Shown here: one piece after another, positions 1 to 9,227 of the stretch
How positions within the stretch are numbered: position 1 is the stretch's first letter
Layout: the number at the start of each line of letters is the position of its first letter
Notes under the pieces: model-generated
Database searches by the model: none
Told to the model about the DNA's origin: nothing
What the model saw: the letters and a program-made list of their open reading frames with translations, nothing else
Source of the DNA: Planctomycetota bacterium
GTDB lineage: Bacteria; Planctomycetota; Planctomycetia; Planctomycetales; Planctomycetaceae
NCBI GenBank assembly: GCA_003388505.1
Contig: QQVO01000010.1
Coordinates: 62,001 to 126,000, forward strand
Reading direction: 5' to 3'
DNA: 64,000 bases
Translations under genes and position numbers: made by a program

Positions 1-704
1 TGAGCCTGCTGTGCAAGCCGTGGCTGTTCCAACGGACACACGAAGAACTGACGCGGCGGACCGACGCCATTGCCGTTGCAGCGGGCGTCGATCGGTCGTC
101 GATTGCTGAGCGTCTGGCAAGGATCAGGAACTCGCCCGATCTGGCGGCCGCCTGCCATCGGCTCGGGGGCCGTTACCGGGCGCCTTTCGATACAAGCCGG
201 CTTCCCTACAAGGACGGAGAGGCCGACCTCCTGGTCAGCAACCTTGTCCTGCAATGTGTCCCCCCGGAAATCCTGCCCCCCCTCCTGAGCGAGACGTACC
301 GCGTGCTCAGGCCGGGCGGATTCGCGATTCATCGTATGCGGCTCTCCGATGAGTTTGCCGTGCGTGATCCGCAGCGCAACCACCTGGAATTCCTGCGTTA
401 TTCCCGCACCCGATGGAATCTTTGGTTCAACAGCTCCCTCAAGCATCAGAACCGACTCCGCGCCTCCCAGTTCGAATTGTTGTTCACAGAAGCCGGTTTC
501 CGGGTTCGAAACTGCGACCGGACTGTCGATGAAGAGAGTCTGCCGGTCGTTGAGAATCTGGCTCTCGCGGAGGAATTTCGAGACCTGGATCCGCGCGATC
601 TCGCGACGATCAACCTCGACGTTGTCTTGCAGAAACCGTCGCGACAACCCGCAAGCAGCGGCGCATACCGAATGCCCGCCCAGGATGCGGCGCATGACGT
701 TTGA
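1..704 (+). CDS. SAM-dependent methyltransferase, C-terminal part (5' end outside window)
   Basis: The reading frame is open from base 3 to the TGA at 702-704, so this is the 3' end of a gene that begins before the window. About 233 residues are visible. They contain a class I methyltransferase core signature: an acidic DLLVSNLVLQ stretch (post-motif II) followed by VLRPGG, the usual strand-turn before the last core helices. A C-terminal TEAGF segment resembles the end of BioC/UbiE-like methyltransferases. The SAM-binding glycine loop is not in the window, so the substrate cannot be judged. Its neighbours downstream are envelope and exopolysaccharide-type genes on the same strand, which suggests modification of a glycan or lipid, but that is inference. 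Confidence 0.72.
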   Translation, partial: SLLCKPWLFQRTHEELTRRTDAIAVAAGVDRSSIAERLARIRNSPDLAAACHRLGGRYRAPFDTSRLPYKDGEADLLVSNLVLQCVPPEILPPLLSETYRVLRPGGFAIHRMRLSDEFAVRDPQRNHLEFLRYSRTRWNLWFNSSLKHQNRLRASQFELLFTEAGFRVRNCDRTVDEESLPVVENLALAEEFRDLDPRDLATINLDVVLQKPSRQPASSGAYRMPAQDAAHDV

Positions 705-770
705 CAGGAATCCCTCAAGACGAACGCCGCACCGACGGTGCTTGTGTCATTGCCCCAATCCTCCAACACC

Positions 771-1964
771 ATGACTTTATTCGACGCCTTGCTCTGGATC
801 GTCACCGCACTCGTCGCGTGCTGCGCCGCGGGGGTGATCGGCGTCTGGTTTCTGCTGCGAACGCGAAACATGCAGAACTGGATCGTCCCGTACGTTCGCA
901 GCAGAAAACAGCGAGTCGATTGGCGCGAGTGTGACGGCCCGCGCGACGTCTTCATCGCAGTCTGCGACCACTATGAGCCGGAGTGTTACGGCGCGTCGCG
1001 CCGGATCGCCGCAGAGCGAGTCGACCGGTGGGTTCGTGAGTACCCCGAGTTGTTCGAGCGGTATCGGGACTCCAGCGGCCGCTGCCCGCAGCACACGTTC
1101 TTCTTCCCGGAAGATGAGTATCGGCCGGAATATCTCGATGCACTTGCGGAACTCTGCGCGCAGGGTTTCGGAGATGTCGACGTGCACCTGCATCACGACC
1201 ACGACACGGCCGAAGCACTCGCCGAAAAGCTGCACCGCTTTCGCGACGCCCTCCACAATCGGCACGGACTGCTGCGCACCGACCCGGTGACGGGACAGGT
1301 CGTCTATGGATTCATTCACGGCAACTGGGCGCTGTGCAATTCCCGTCCGGACGGCCGCTTGTGCGGCGTTGACCAGGAGTTGTCGGTGCTGCTCGAAACC
1401 GGCTGTTACGCCGATTTCACGTTGCCGTCCGCGCCCAGTCCCGCTCAAACGCGGACGATCAACTCCATCTATTACGCGCAGGACATTCCCGGCCGCCGCT
1501 GTTCGCACGATCACGGATATCGCGCCGTCGCCAATCGAACGGCTCTCGCGGACCACCTGCTGATGATTCAGGGCCCGCTGTTGCTGGACTGGGAGCAGCG
1601 GAAGTTCGGCGTCGTGCCGCGCATCGAGAACGGCGACATCCATGAAGGGCGGCCGGCCACTTGGCGGCGACTGGAGCAGTGGATGCGGGCGAACGTACAC
1701 GTCGGCGGACGGCCCGAATGGTTGTTCGTCAAGCTGCATACACACGGCTGCAAGGATGGCAACATCGACACCTGGCTCGGCCCGGAAACGCAGAGGTTTC
1801 ACGAAGAACTCGCGCGTTGCGCGGCCCGAATTCCGGGTTTTCGCTATCACTACGTAACCGCCTGGGAAATGGCCCGGCTCGTGCATGCGGCGGAAGCAGA
1901 CGGCCCGCTGCCTGATCCTTCAGACGTGTTCTCCAGCAGCACCCTGGAGTACGCGGCGGTGTGA
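771..1964 (+). CDS. Membrane-anchored barrel protein, polysaccharide-deacetylase-like
   Basis: A 397-residue protein counted from the ATG at 771. An in-frame start 33 nt upstream would only add residues without sequence character. The N-terminus (about residues 7-30) is one hydrophobic helix ending in LLRTRN, so the protein is probably anchored in the membrane with its main domain outside. The body has a histidine and aspartate-rich stretch ([10 protein letters not shown]), a GFIHGNWAL motif and [10 protein letters not shown]. These suggest a metal-dependent beta/alpha barrel of the NodB/polysaccharide deacetylase type, but the fit to a named family is weak. The next gene starts 70 bp downstream. 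Position between a methyltransferase and a Wzc-like kinase fits a role in surface glycan processing (inference). Confidence 0.6.
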   Translation: MTLFDALLWIVTALVACCAAGVIGVWFLLRTRNMQNWIVPYVRSRKQRVDWRECDGPRDVFIAVCDHYEPECYGASRRIAAERVDRWVREYPELFERYRDSSGRCPQHTFFFPEDEYRPEYLDALAELCAQGFGDVDVHLHHDHDTAEALAEKLHRFRDALHNRHGLLRTDPVTGQVVYGFIHGNWALCNSRPDGRLCGVDQELSVLLETGCYADFTLPSAPSPAQTRTINSIYYAQDIPGRRCSHDHGYRAVANRTALADHLLMIQGPLLLDWEQRKFGVVPRIENGDIHEGRPATWRRLEQWMRANVHVGGRPEWLFVKLHTHGCKDGNIDTWLGPETQRFHEELARCAARIPGFRYHYVTAWEMARLVHAAEADGPLPDPSDVFSSSTLEYAAV

Positions 1965-2034
1965 GCCCCCTCGATCTCTCTCGCTCGCTTCAGCGGCATG
2001 TGCTACACAACGCACCCGGAATCGGACGGCTCGG

Positions 2035-3144
2035 ATGGCAACGACAGTGAAGACCACTGGAACGCGGCGAATTCGCGCGGAGGCGAACAGCCCCGTCTCG
2101 CCTCAGCAGAGGCTGCGGGTCTGGACGCGCCGCTTGACGATCGTCAACACCGTCATGGTCCTCGCGGTGCTGTTCCTGCTGTGTGTCGTTTCGGAAGAGT
2201 GGTGGATCAGCGCCGCCCTGGGATACCTGCCGCGCGCACCGTACCTGATTCCGTCGTTGTTTCTGATTCCACTCTGCCTCGTCTGTCAGCGAAGTTTCAC
2301 CTGGGCGAACGTCCTCTGCACAATCGTCGTCCTGGGACCGGTGATGGGCCTCTGCGCGCCGCTCGAGCGCGACCCGCCGCCTGACAACGATTCGCGCGTG
2401 CTGACCGTCGTTTCCTGTAATGCCCAGAACGGCGCGTCGGACCTGCACAGAGCGCTCAGGGAGATCGAGGCGCTTCACCCGGACGTCGTCGCGCTCCAGG
2501 AGACGAAATGGGGCATCGACATGCTGGACGAATTCTTCGTCGACTGGGAATCGATTCACGTCGGAGAATACTGGGTCGGCTCCCGGTTTCCGTTACGTCT
2601 CGTCGGGGAATTGAATCCCGAGGCGTTCGAGAGATCGAGCGGGCTGATGGTCGAGGTCGAAGCGCCGCAGGGAACGTTCCTGCTGGCGAACGTGCACCTC
2701 AACACCGCCCGCCACGGGCTCTCCGAACTGCAATGGCACTCCCCCCTCACCGGGGCCGGTGTGGACGATTTCGAATGGCATCAGTGGCGGCGGCAGTTGG
2801 AGGCGGAGGAAACGGTCGCTTTGCTCGCGAGCCGGGCGACCAGGCCCCAGCTTCTGCTCGGCGACTTCAACGCCCCGACCACGAGCAGTCTGTTTGCCGG
2901 CGTCTGGAACGGTTACCGCAGTGCGTTCGACACGACCGCCGTCGGCTACGGGTACACCGCGCCCTGCAACACGTCGCGTTTCTGGCCTTCCAACACGCCC
3001 TGGCTCAGGATCGATCACATCCTGTGTGATTCCACCTGGAATGTGCATGCCTGCGGGATCGGCGAGTCCGATGGCTCCGATCACCGGCTGATCTGGGCGC
3101 AGGTCTCGCTGAAGGCCGAACCGGCCGACCGCACCGCGCAGTAG
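2035..3144 (+). CDS. Membrane endonuclease/exonuclease/phosphatase (EEP) family protein
   Basis: 369 residues from ATG 2035; the frame is open further upstream but that part overlaps the previous gene. The first ~110 residues hold three hydrophobic segments (TVMVLAVLFLLCVV, a segment near PYLIPSLFLIPLCL, and VLCTIVVLGPVMGL), so the catalytic domain sits at the C-terminus behind a membrane anchor. The catalytic part has the EEP signatures in order: VVSCNAQNG, DVVALQE (metal-binding Glu), LLANVHLN, LLLGDFNAP (Asp and Asn) and the terminal SDHR with the catalytic His. This layout matches VanJ-like or other membrane-bound EEP phosphatases, which act on lipid-linked pyrophosphates. The actual substrate is unknown; an undecaprenyl-phosphate role is a guess from context. 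Confidence 0.82.
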   Translation: MATTVKTTGTRRIRAEANSPVSPQQRLRVWTRRLTIVNTVMVLAVLFLLCVVSEEWWISAALGYLPRAPYLIPSLFLIPLCLVCQRSFTWANVLCTIVVLGPVMGLCAPLERDPPPDNDSRVLTVVSCNAQNGASDLHRALREIEALHPDVVALQETKWGIDMLDEFFVDWESIHVGEYWVGSRFPLRLVGELNPEAFERSSGLMVEVEAPQGTFLLANVHLNTARHGLSELQWHSPLTGAGVDDFEWHQWRRQLEAEETVALLASRATRPQLLLGDFNAPTTSSLFAGVWNGYRSAFDTTAVGYGYTAPCNTSRFWPSNTPWLRIDHILCDSTWNVHACGIGESDGSDHRLIWAQVSLKAEPADRTAQ

Positions 3145-3278
3145 GTTGCCGGAACCGCCCTGCGGGTTGTGTCGAGTGAATCGATCACCCGGCCTGTTGC
3201 AGCGCGGCGACTCTCTCGGCCGCAATGTCGCGTTCGGACAACGCGAAAAAACCGGGCGCGAATGCCTCTGTGGAGACA

Positions 3279-3298
3279 GCGTCAAGATTTCTTGACGC
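3279..3298. promoter_or_regulatory. Perfect 8-bp inverted repeat upstream of the Wzc-like gene
   Basis: GCGTCAAG and its reverse complement CTTGACGC are separated by ATTT, giving a perfect 8-bp stem with a 4-nt loop. It lies about 140 bp before the ATG at 3440 in a 295-bp spacer that otherwise shows nothing recognisable. It could be an operator or a stem-loop in the leader. No run of T follows on the plus strand, so a simple intrinsic terminator for the gene ending at 3144 is unlikely. Confidence 0.4.
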
Positions 3299-3439
3299 CG
3301 ATTGTCCCGACTCGGCTCGATTTGTGACAGATACTTGGTCGGGTTTCGCCCGCCCGGCGAATCCGGCACGGCGTTCGCCCTGACGGTCTCCAGACCGCCC
3401 GTTGCGCCCTCCGCGCGGCATTCACACGAGAGAACCGAC

Positions 3440-5767
3440 ATGCCAGCTCCGCAGCACAACGTTGATTTCGCCCCCCTGGGATACCGCCAGCCGGACGAAG
3501 GCAAGAGCATCGACATCCTGAAATTCACGATGTCGATCCGCAACATGCTGATCGCCGGACTCGCGGTCGGGCTGCTCGTGGGAGTGGGCGTTTACATGTG
3601 CCTGGGGCCGGCGTACCAGGCTGATACCCGCATCGAGGTTTCGCAGAAGTCGGCGATCCCGATGGATGAGCGGTCGATCAACTTCTCCGGCGAGCGAACC
3701 GAACACGTGCACCTCATCAAGAGCGACGCGATTGTTTCACGGGCAGTCCGCGACCACGGTTTGGGCGAACTGCCGGCGTTCCAGAAATCCAAAGACCCGG
3801 TGATGGACATCATCGATTCGCTCACGGTCAAGCGATCGGCCGGCAGCGACCAGTCGTTTGTCAATCTGATCGACATCTCCTATCTGCATCCCGACAAGAA
3901 CGCAGCCGGCGCGGTCGTTCGCGGCCTGGTCGCTGCCTACGAAGATTACCTCGAAGCCAAGCAGGACTCGAATTCTCAGGAACTGCGTGAGAGTCTGGCT
4001 CGGCGGCAGACGGAACTGGCTGAAGAGATCGAGCGGCTGCAGTCCGAATACCATGCGTTCCGCGCCGACTCTCCCTATTATCTTCCGACTCCGCCCACCG
4101 TCGCCGTCAACGGCAGCGTGATTCCCGGCAAGAATCCCTATCAGGCGCGGGTCGAGAAAATCGGCACGGACCTGAGCCGCAATCGCGTGCTGCAATCGGA
4201 GATCGCGTCGAGAATCGCGACTCTGGAGGAATTGCAGGCCTCCGGGGAATCGCGCGAGGCGCTGGAATTCTTCGTGATCCACTGGATGTCGCAAGGCAAG
4301 AGCAGCAGCGGAGACGGCGAAAGCGGCGGTGGCGGAGGCAGCCTGCTCACGGAGCCTCCCGTAAGAGCGGAACTCGACAAGCGTTTCCTCGACCTGCAAC
4401 TTATGCGGGACCGCTTGACCGTGCAGTTGGGCAAGGACCACCCGAACGTTATCAAACTGCATCAGCAATTGGCGACGCTGACCGACTTCTACAGGCAGAA
4501 GGGGCACACCCCGCCGCGTTCTCACGGACCCGGAGCAGACACGACCGACGATGCCGGTCCGATTGACCTGGTTGCCGCCTACATTCGAATTCAGCAGCAG
4601 GAACTGATGCACCGCCAGGATCTCGAACAACGCCTCACGGCTGATCTCGCGAGCGCCGAATCGGAAGCCAAAGCGGCCGGGCTGTTTGAAGTCGAGGACC
4701 AGAAGCGGAAGGACGAAATCGCCCGCCACAAGAAGCAGTGGCAGGACGTCATCGTCGAACTGGAATCGTTCGGCGTGCGCAAGGAACAGGAGGGTTACCG
4801 CGTCAACCAGATCGCCCAGGTGCGCGTCGAGAAGTCGATCAAGCGAATCATCAAGATCGTCGGCGCCATGGGTTGCCTGGGAGTCGCCGTCGTCTTCGGA
4901 CTCTCCTACCTCAAGGAATGGACCGACATGACGCTGCGGACGGCCGACGAACTGAAGGCTCTGGTTCCGGTGAGTGTTCTGGGCGAAGTCCCGGAATACT
5001 CGCCTTCGGCCGCTGCGGCGCGCTCCGCTTCAGCGCTCGACCCCCGGCTGTGCTACTACCACCGCCCCGGTTCGCGCGAGGCCGAAGCCTATCGCTCAGT
5101 CCGGATGGCCGTACTCAGGAACCAGCCGGAATCGGGCGGACAGGCGGTCCAGATGACCAGCGCCGAACCGGGCGACGGCAAGAGCGTTTCGGCGGCCAAT
5201 CTGTCGCTGGCGATCGCCAAGTCGGGCAAACGGGTGTTGCTGATCGATGCCGACATGCGGCGGCCGACCGTCCATGAGTTGTTCCGGATCAAGCAGGACA
5301 TCGGACTTTCTGAAGTGCTGCTGGGAGAGATCGAATGGATGAACGCGCTCCGTGAGACGCCGGTCGAGGGGCTCTCGGTGATGACGGCGGGCGCCTGTCC
5401 CGAGAACCCGGCGGAACTCCTCACGGCAAGTGATCTGGACGGGCTGCTCAGGGCGGCCCGCGAGGAGTACGACGTGGTCATTGTCGATACGCCGCCGGTC
5501 CTCGCCGTCAGTGATCCTTCCATCGTCGCTCCGCATGCGGACGGAGTTGTGCTGATCGTCCGCATGGAGAAGAACAAGCGGGCCGCCATCCGGCGGACTC
5601 TGGAAACTTTGGGCGGACTCGACGTCGAACTGCTCGGCGTCGTCGCCAACGGCGTATCCCCCGCCGCGGACGACTACCGGGCGAATCAATACAACTCATA
5701 CTACAACCCGAACCAGCGGCCCGACCACGCGGCCGAATCCCGGCAGCCCGTCGCGGCCGACGCGTAG
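3440..5767 (+). CDS. Wzc/GumC-type polysaccharide co-polymerase fused to BY-kinase
   Basis: 775 residues from ATG 3440; GAGAG lies a few bases upstream. The N-terminus is cytoplasmic, followed by a transmembrane helix at about residues 33-55 and a Wzz domain. A long coiled coil (about 180-480) contains a Gly/Ser-rich linker (SSSGDGESGGGGG) near its middle. A second membrane helix around 475-495 (IVGAMGCLGVAVVFGLSYL) precedes the tyrosine kinase: Walker A PGDGKS (K581), Walker A' LLIDADMRRP and Walker B VVIVDTPPV. The tail is tyrosine-rich (DDYRANQYNSYYNPN), the expected autophosphorylation cluster. Such proteins control chain length and export of capsular or exopolysaccharide. The single-chain form matches the Wzc arrangement rather than the split CapA/CapB one. 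Confidence 0.92.
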   Translation: MPAPQHNVDFAPLGYRQPDEGKSIDILKFTMSIRNMLIAGLAVGLLVGVGVYMCLGPAYQADTRIEVSQKSAIPMDERSINFSGERTEHVHLIKSDAIVSRAVRDHGLGELPAFQKSKDPVMDIIDSLTVKRSAGSDQSFVNLIDISYLHPDKNAAGAVVRGLVAAYEDYLEAKQDSNSQELRESLARRQTELAEEIERLQSEYHAFRADSPYYLPTPPTVAVNGSVIPGKNPYQARVEKIGTDLSRNRVLQSEIASRIATLEELQASGESREALEFFVIHWMSQGKSSSGDGESGGGGGSLLTEPPVRAELDKRFLDLQLMRDRLTVQLGKDHPNVIKLHQQLATLTDFYRQKGHTPPRSHGPGADTTDDAGPIDLVAAYIRIQQQELMHRQDLEQRLTADLASAESEAKAAGLFEVEDQKRKDEIARHKKQWQDVIVELESFGVRKEQEGYRVNQIAQVRVEKSIKRIIKIVGAMGCLGVAVVFGLSYLKEWTDMTLRTADELKALVPVSVLGEVPEYSPSAAAARSASALDPRLCYYHRPGSREAEAYRSVRMAVLRNQPESGGQAVQMTSAEPGDGKSVSAANLSLAIAKSGKRVLLIDADMRRPTVHELFRIKQDIGLSEVLLGEIEWMNALRETPVEGLSVMTAGACPENPAELLTASDLDGLLRAAREEYDVVIVDTPPVLAVSDPSIVAPHADGVVLIVRMEKNKRAAIRRTLETLGGLDVELLGVVANGVSPAADDYRANQYNSYYNPNQRPDHAAESRQPVAADA

Positions 5768-5801
5768 GCCGACCGGATCCGCGTGCTTTGCATCTGACTT
5801 C

Positions 5802-5818
5802 GGCCGGCACAGCCGGCC
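5802..5818. terminator. GC-rich stem-loop between convergent genes
   Basis: GGCCGGC-ACA-GCCGGCC is a perfect 7-bp stem with a 3-nt loop, placed between the stops of the converging genes at 5767 and 5829. A nearly identical sequence (with CCTAC following in both) occurs at about 50467-50485, so it is a small dispersed repeat. There is no T-tract, so action as a terminator is inferred from position only. Confidence 0.45.
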
Positions 5819-5828
5819 CTACGGGAGG

Positions 5829-7148
5829 TCACAGACCAGCGACGTCCCACCCCTCGCGATACGCCCGGCGGATGAACCGATCGGCGTCCGGCGTCCCCAC
5901 CGCTTCCAGCGTCTCGCTGTCCCATTCGATCGTCTGGCCGCTGCGGTAGGCCACATTGCCCAGCAGCACGGTCTCAGTGAGCGGACCGGAATAGGAGAAC
6001 GGGCACGACGTCTCCGCGCCACTCACGATCGCCGACGTCCACTCGGTGTAGTGGTTGTGATCTTCCCTGGCCGGCAACTCGTAGTCGGCGAAGTCTCCCT
6101 TGGGAAACAATTCCGGCATCTCGGGGAAGCCGACGAACAGGTTGCCCTTCTCCCCGATGAACAGAACGCCGTTCTTCGATCCGGGCCAGTCGTCCGGGGC
6201 CAGAAAAATGTCGCGCGGCGGCTGCTTCCCCGCTTCGTACCAGGTCAGCTTGAGGTTGTCGGTCGTATGCGGCGTGCCGGGAAATTCGTAACGCACGATG
6301 CACCAGAGCGGTCCGCTTTCGGGATGCGGCGGGGGGCCTTCCGCAGAGATCGTGTTTGGCGGTCCTAACTCCAAAGCGTTGACGACAGGATCGAGGATGT
6401 GGCAGCCCATGTCGCCCAGCGCCCCGGTGCCGAAATCCCACCAGCCACGCCAGTGGAACGGGTGATAGAGCCCCTCAACATACGGCCGCTCCGGAGCAAC
6501 GCCCAGCCACACGTCCCAGTTGATGTGTTCGGGGACTGGATCCGCACGATCGGGTCGCTCCAGTCCCTGCTTCCAGAAATTCCCCGGCCGGTCGGTCCAG
6601 GTGTGAACTTCGCTGACCTTTCCGATGACTCCGTCTCGAATGACCTGCACGGCGATCTTCAGCCGGGCCGACGCGTGGTGCTGGATTCCCATCTGCGTGA
6701 CGAGGCCTTTCTCAGCGGCGACCTCCGCGAGCCGCCGGGCTTCGTACACGTTGTGCGTGAGCGGCTTCTGCGTAAATGCGTGCAGACCGAGCTGCATCGC
6801 TGCCATCGTGGCCGGCGCATGCGTGTGGTCCGGCGTAGACACCGTCACGGCGTCGATGTCGCCTTGCTCCAGCAGCTTCCGCCAGTCGGTGTACCGCTTC
6901 GCATCGGGGAACCGCTCTCCCGCTTGCCCCAGCCGCTGCTCGTCAATGTCACAGATTGCAACGATGTTGTGCCCGACCGACGTTTCGGCCAGATCTGAGG
7001 CGCCTTTGCCCCCGATCCCGATGCACGCGATGTTCACTTTCTCGTTGGCCAATGCCGCGGAGAGTGGAGAACGTGCGATCGGGGCGGCAAACGCCGCGGC
7101 TCCGATCTGACACAGAAAACTGCGACGAGTGGAGTTATGGGGAATCAT
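5829..7148 (-). CDS. Tat-exported Gfo/Idh/MocA family oxidoreductase
   Basis: 439 residues starting at the ATG 7148-7146. The N-terminus has a twin-arginine signal (TRRSFLCQIGAAAF, RR at 8-9), so the protein is likely folded with NAD(P) and exported. The Rossmann fold begins at about residue 38 (VNIACIGIGGKGAS), followed by VAICDID for the ribose and TQKPL, the family's EKP-like motif with Gln in place of Glu. The second half contains WDFGTGALGDMGCHILDP, typical of the large planctomycete subfamily. Substrates of these exported members are generally unknown; oxidation or reduction of sugars or sugar-derived polymers is the usual assumption. It is transcribed divergently from a DUF1501 gene and converges with the Wzc-like gene. 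Confidence 0.9.
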   Translation of the reverse strand: MIPHNSTRRSFLCQIGAAAFAAPIARSPLSAALANEKVNIACIGIGGKGASDLAETSVGHNIVAICDIDEQRLGQAGERFPDAKRYTDWRKLLEQGDIDAVTVSTPDHTHAPATMAAMQLGLHAFTQKPLTHNVYEARRLAEVAAEKGLVTQMGIQHHASARLKIAVQVIRDGVIGKVSEVHTWTDRPGNFWKQGLERPDRADPVPEHINWDVWLGVAPERPYVEGLYHPFHWRGWWDFGTGALGDMGCHILDPVVNALELGPPNTISAEGPPPHPESGPLWCIVRYEFPGTPHTTDNLKLTWYEAGKQPPRDIFLAPDDWPGSKNGVLFIGEKGNLFVGFPEMPELFPKGDFADYELPAREDHNHYTEWTSAIVSGAETSCPFSYSGPLTETVLLGNVAYRSGQTIEWDSETLEAVGTPDADRFIRRAYREGWDVAGL

Positions 7149-7532
7149 GGCAAGTCAATCACTTTCGGGAAGAGAATCCGGCGGACAACAACGGCACAAC
7201 CGCGCTATCAATCATCCCAGCGCGACGGGTTGGCCACAACCAAGTCGTTCAAGTGGACAGAAGGAAACAAAGAGGTCCAAGCCTGGAGGAAATGCGGCCG
7301 GCAGCAACTTCGCGAATCGGCTCGGCGGCTACAATTCCAATCCTGGGAGTCAAGAGATCGGGAAACAAGGAACCCCTTCGTTCCCTGAACAGGTCGACCC
7401 AGAGTGAAACAACCGATCGCGTTGGCCTTGCAAGTTGCTGGTTTCCGAGGAACGAAGAACGCGCCGCTGAGCATTTCTCATTCGCTTCCGTAAGTGTCAT
7501 ACTGCGGGTGACTTCCTCATCAGCAGGTCATC
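7149..7532. other. 384-bp divergent spacer
   Basis: This spacer separates the divergent Gfo/Idh/MocA and DUF1501 genes and should hold both promoters. No convincing -35/-10 pair, strong inverted repeat, RNA gene or credible small coding sequence was recognised. Its base composition is visibly less GC-rich than the flanking genes, as expected for non-coding sequence here. Confidence 0.6.
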
Positions 7533-8996
7533 GTGGAACGCAAGCCTTCTCCCGCCGGATTGTCTGAAACATCCCCGGCCGCGTCCTCCGGCCGCTGGGC
7601 GCGGAGAGAGTTCCTCCAGCGCGTCGGCCCCGGTCTCGGTGCGCTGGCCGTGGCGGATCTGCTCGCCGGAGACGCCGCCCGCTCTGAGGCCAGAGGTGAT
7701 TCACAACCTGCCTCTCGTCCGCCGCACTTCGCGCCCCGTGTGAAGCGCGTGATCTGGCTGTTCATGCACGGAGGTCCGAGCCACGTCGATCTGTTCGACC
7801 CGAAGCCCGATCTCGTCCGCTACGCCGGACAACCGCTGCCCGAGAGCTTCGGCGCTGTGATGACACGCCGCAAAGTCGCCGAGAACCCGCTGCTGCCGCC
7901 CGTCAAACCGTTTCGCAAACGGGGCGAGTCGGGTCTGCCGATCAGCGACTTTCTGCCCCACGTCGCTGCCTGCGCCGACGAACTCTGTGTGATCCGCAGC
8001 CTCCACGGCGACAGCGTGAACCATCCGCAGTCGGTCTATCAGATGAACACCGGCAGCATCCTTACCGGCCGGCCGTCCGTCGGCAGTTGGGTCAGCTACG
8101 GACTCGGCTCGGAGAACCGGAATCTCCCCGCATTCGTCGTTTTGCCCGACCCCCGGGGCGGCCTCAAAGGCGGACCGCCCGCCTGGGGCAGCGGCTATCT
8201 CCCGGCGACCTACCAGGGCACGACCGTCCGCCCCGGCCCCAACCCGATTCTGCATCTCTCGCCGGCCGGTGAAACGGACCCGACGAGGCAGCGCCGCATC
8301 CTCGATTTCATTCGTCGCGAAAACGAGCAGCATCAGCAGGCGAGGGACGACGATCAAACGCTCGCGGCCCGCATCAAGTCGTACGAACTCGCCTTTCGCA
8401 TGCAGGCGGAAGCGCCCGATGTCGTTGATCTCACCCAGGAAACAGCAGAGACCCACCGCCTGTACGGAATCGGCGACGAGCAAACTGATGACTTCGGCGC
8501 CCGCTGCCTGCTGGCTCGCCGACTCATCGAGCGCGGCGTCCGCTTTGTTCAGCTCTACTCGGGCGACACCAACGGCTGGGACGCCCACAAGGACGTCGCC
8601 TCCAACCACGCCGAACATTGCCGCAAGACCGACCAGCCGGTCGCCGCGCTGCTCACCGATCTCCGCCGACGCGGACTGCTCGATGAGACGCTCGTCATCT
8701 GGGGCGGCGAATTCGGGCGGATGCCGATGAGCGAACAGGGAACCGGCCGCGACCATAACCCGTGGGGCTATACCGTCTGGCTGGCGGGCGGGGGTCTCAA
8801 GTCAGGGATCGCCTACGGCGCCACCGATGCGATTGGACTTCGCGCCCAGGAGAATCCCGTGCACGTGCACGATCTCCACGCCACCATCCTCCACCTGCTC
8901 GGTCTTGACCACGAAGCGCTGACGTTCTTCCACAACGGACGCGACGACCGGCTCACCGACGTCGCAGGCCGAGTCGTGCACGAGATTCTCTCATAA
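7533..8996 (+). CDS. Tat-exported DUF1501 protein (sulfatase-like fold)
   Basis: 487 residues, starting at a GTG (7533); no better start is available before the signal sequence. RREFLQRVG (Arg 24-25) is a twin-arginine signal. The mature part begins with VIWLFMHGGPSHVDLFDPKP, the hallmark N-terminal motif of DUF1501 proteins, and ends with the family's second signature, GRDHNPWGYTVWLAGGG, plus VHDLHATILHLLG. The family is related to alkaline phosphatase/sulfatase folds. In planctomycetes it is usually encoded beside DUF1553/DUF1549 cytochromes, but no such partner is adjacent here. The biochemical function of the family is not established. It is transcribed divergently from a Tat-exported oxidoreductase. 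Confidence 0.92.
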   Translation: MERKPSPAGLSETSPAASSGRWARREFLQRVGPGLGALAVADLLAGDAARSEARGDSQPASRPPHFAPRVKRVIWLFMHGGPSHVDLFDPKPDLVRYAGQPLPESFGAVMTRRKVAENPLLPPVKPFRKRGESGLPISDFLPHVAACADELCVIRSLHGDSVNHPQSVYQMNTGSILTGRPSVGSWVSYGLGSENRNLPAFVVLPDPRGGLKGGPPAWGSGYLPATYQGTTVRPGPNPILHLSPAGETDPTRQRRILDFIRRENEQHQQARDDDQTLAARIKSYELAFRMQAEAPDVVDLTQETAETHRLYGIGDEQTDDFGARCLLARRLIERGVRFVQLYSGDTNGWDAHKDVASNHAEHCRKTDQPVAALLTDLRRRGLLDETLVIWGGEFGRMPMSEQGTGRDHNPWGYTVWLAGGGLKSGIAYGATDAIGLRAQENPVHVHDLHATILHLLGLDHEALTFFHNGRDDRLTDVAGRVVHEILS

Positions 8997-9034
8997 ATCC
9001 GCCCGCTCCCACCGCGCACCGTCACAGATTTCGC

Positions 9035-9054
9035 CGCACGTTATTCGACGTGCG
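9035..9054. promoter_or_regulatory. 7-bp stem-loop downstream of the DUF1501 gene
   Basis: CGCACGT and ACGTGCG flank a 6-nt loop (TATTCG), a perfect 7-bp stem 38 nt after the stop at 8996. No T-tract follows, so it may be a factor-dependent terminator, a 3' stabilising hairpin, or an operator for the downstream phosphatase gene. Confidence 0.35.
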
Positions 9055-9078
9055 AGATTGCATGCGCTGTGATGATAT

Positions 9079-9118
9079 GGGCAAAATGTCTCATTCCGGG
9101 TATATTCGAATTTTGCCC
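9079..9118. promoter_or_regulatory. Long-spaced 9-bp inverted repeat upstream of the PP2C gene
   Basis: GGGCAAAAT (9079-9087) and ATTTTGCCC (9110-9118) are exact reverse complements 22 nt apart. The spacer is AT-rich and contains TATATTCGAA, which could include a -10 element. The geometry resembles a dimeric operator around a promoter. It lies about 110 bp before the phosphatase start. Confidence 0.35.
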
Positions 9119-9227
9119 GACTTATCGAGCCGGGCCTGCGTTCAATGGGCCGTCCGTCTGACTGCGGCAGCGACCATGTTCCCGCTTCAGTCATACGGAC
9201 CTGCTGCCGCGTCGGGTTAAGCAATTG

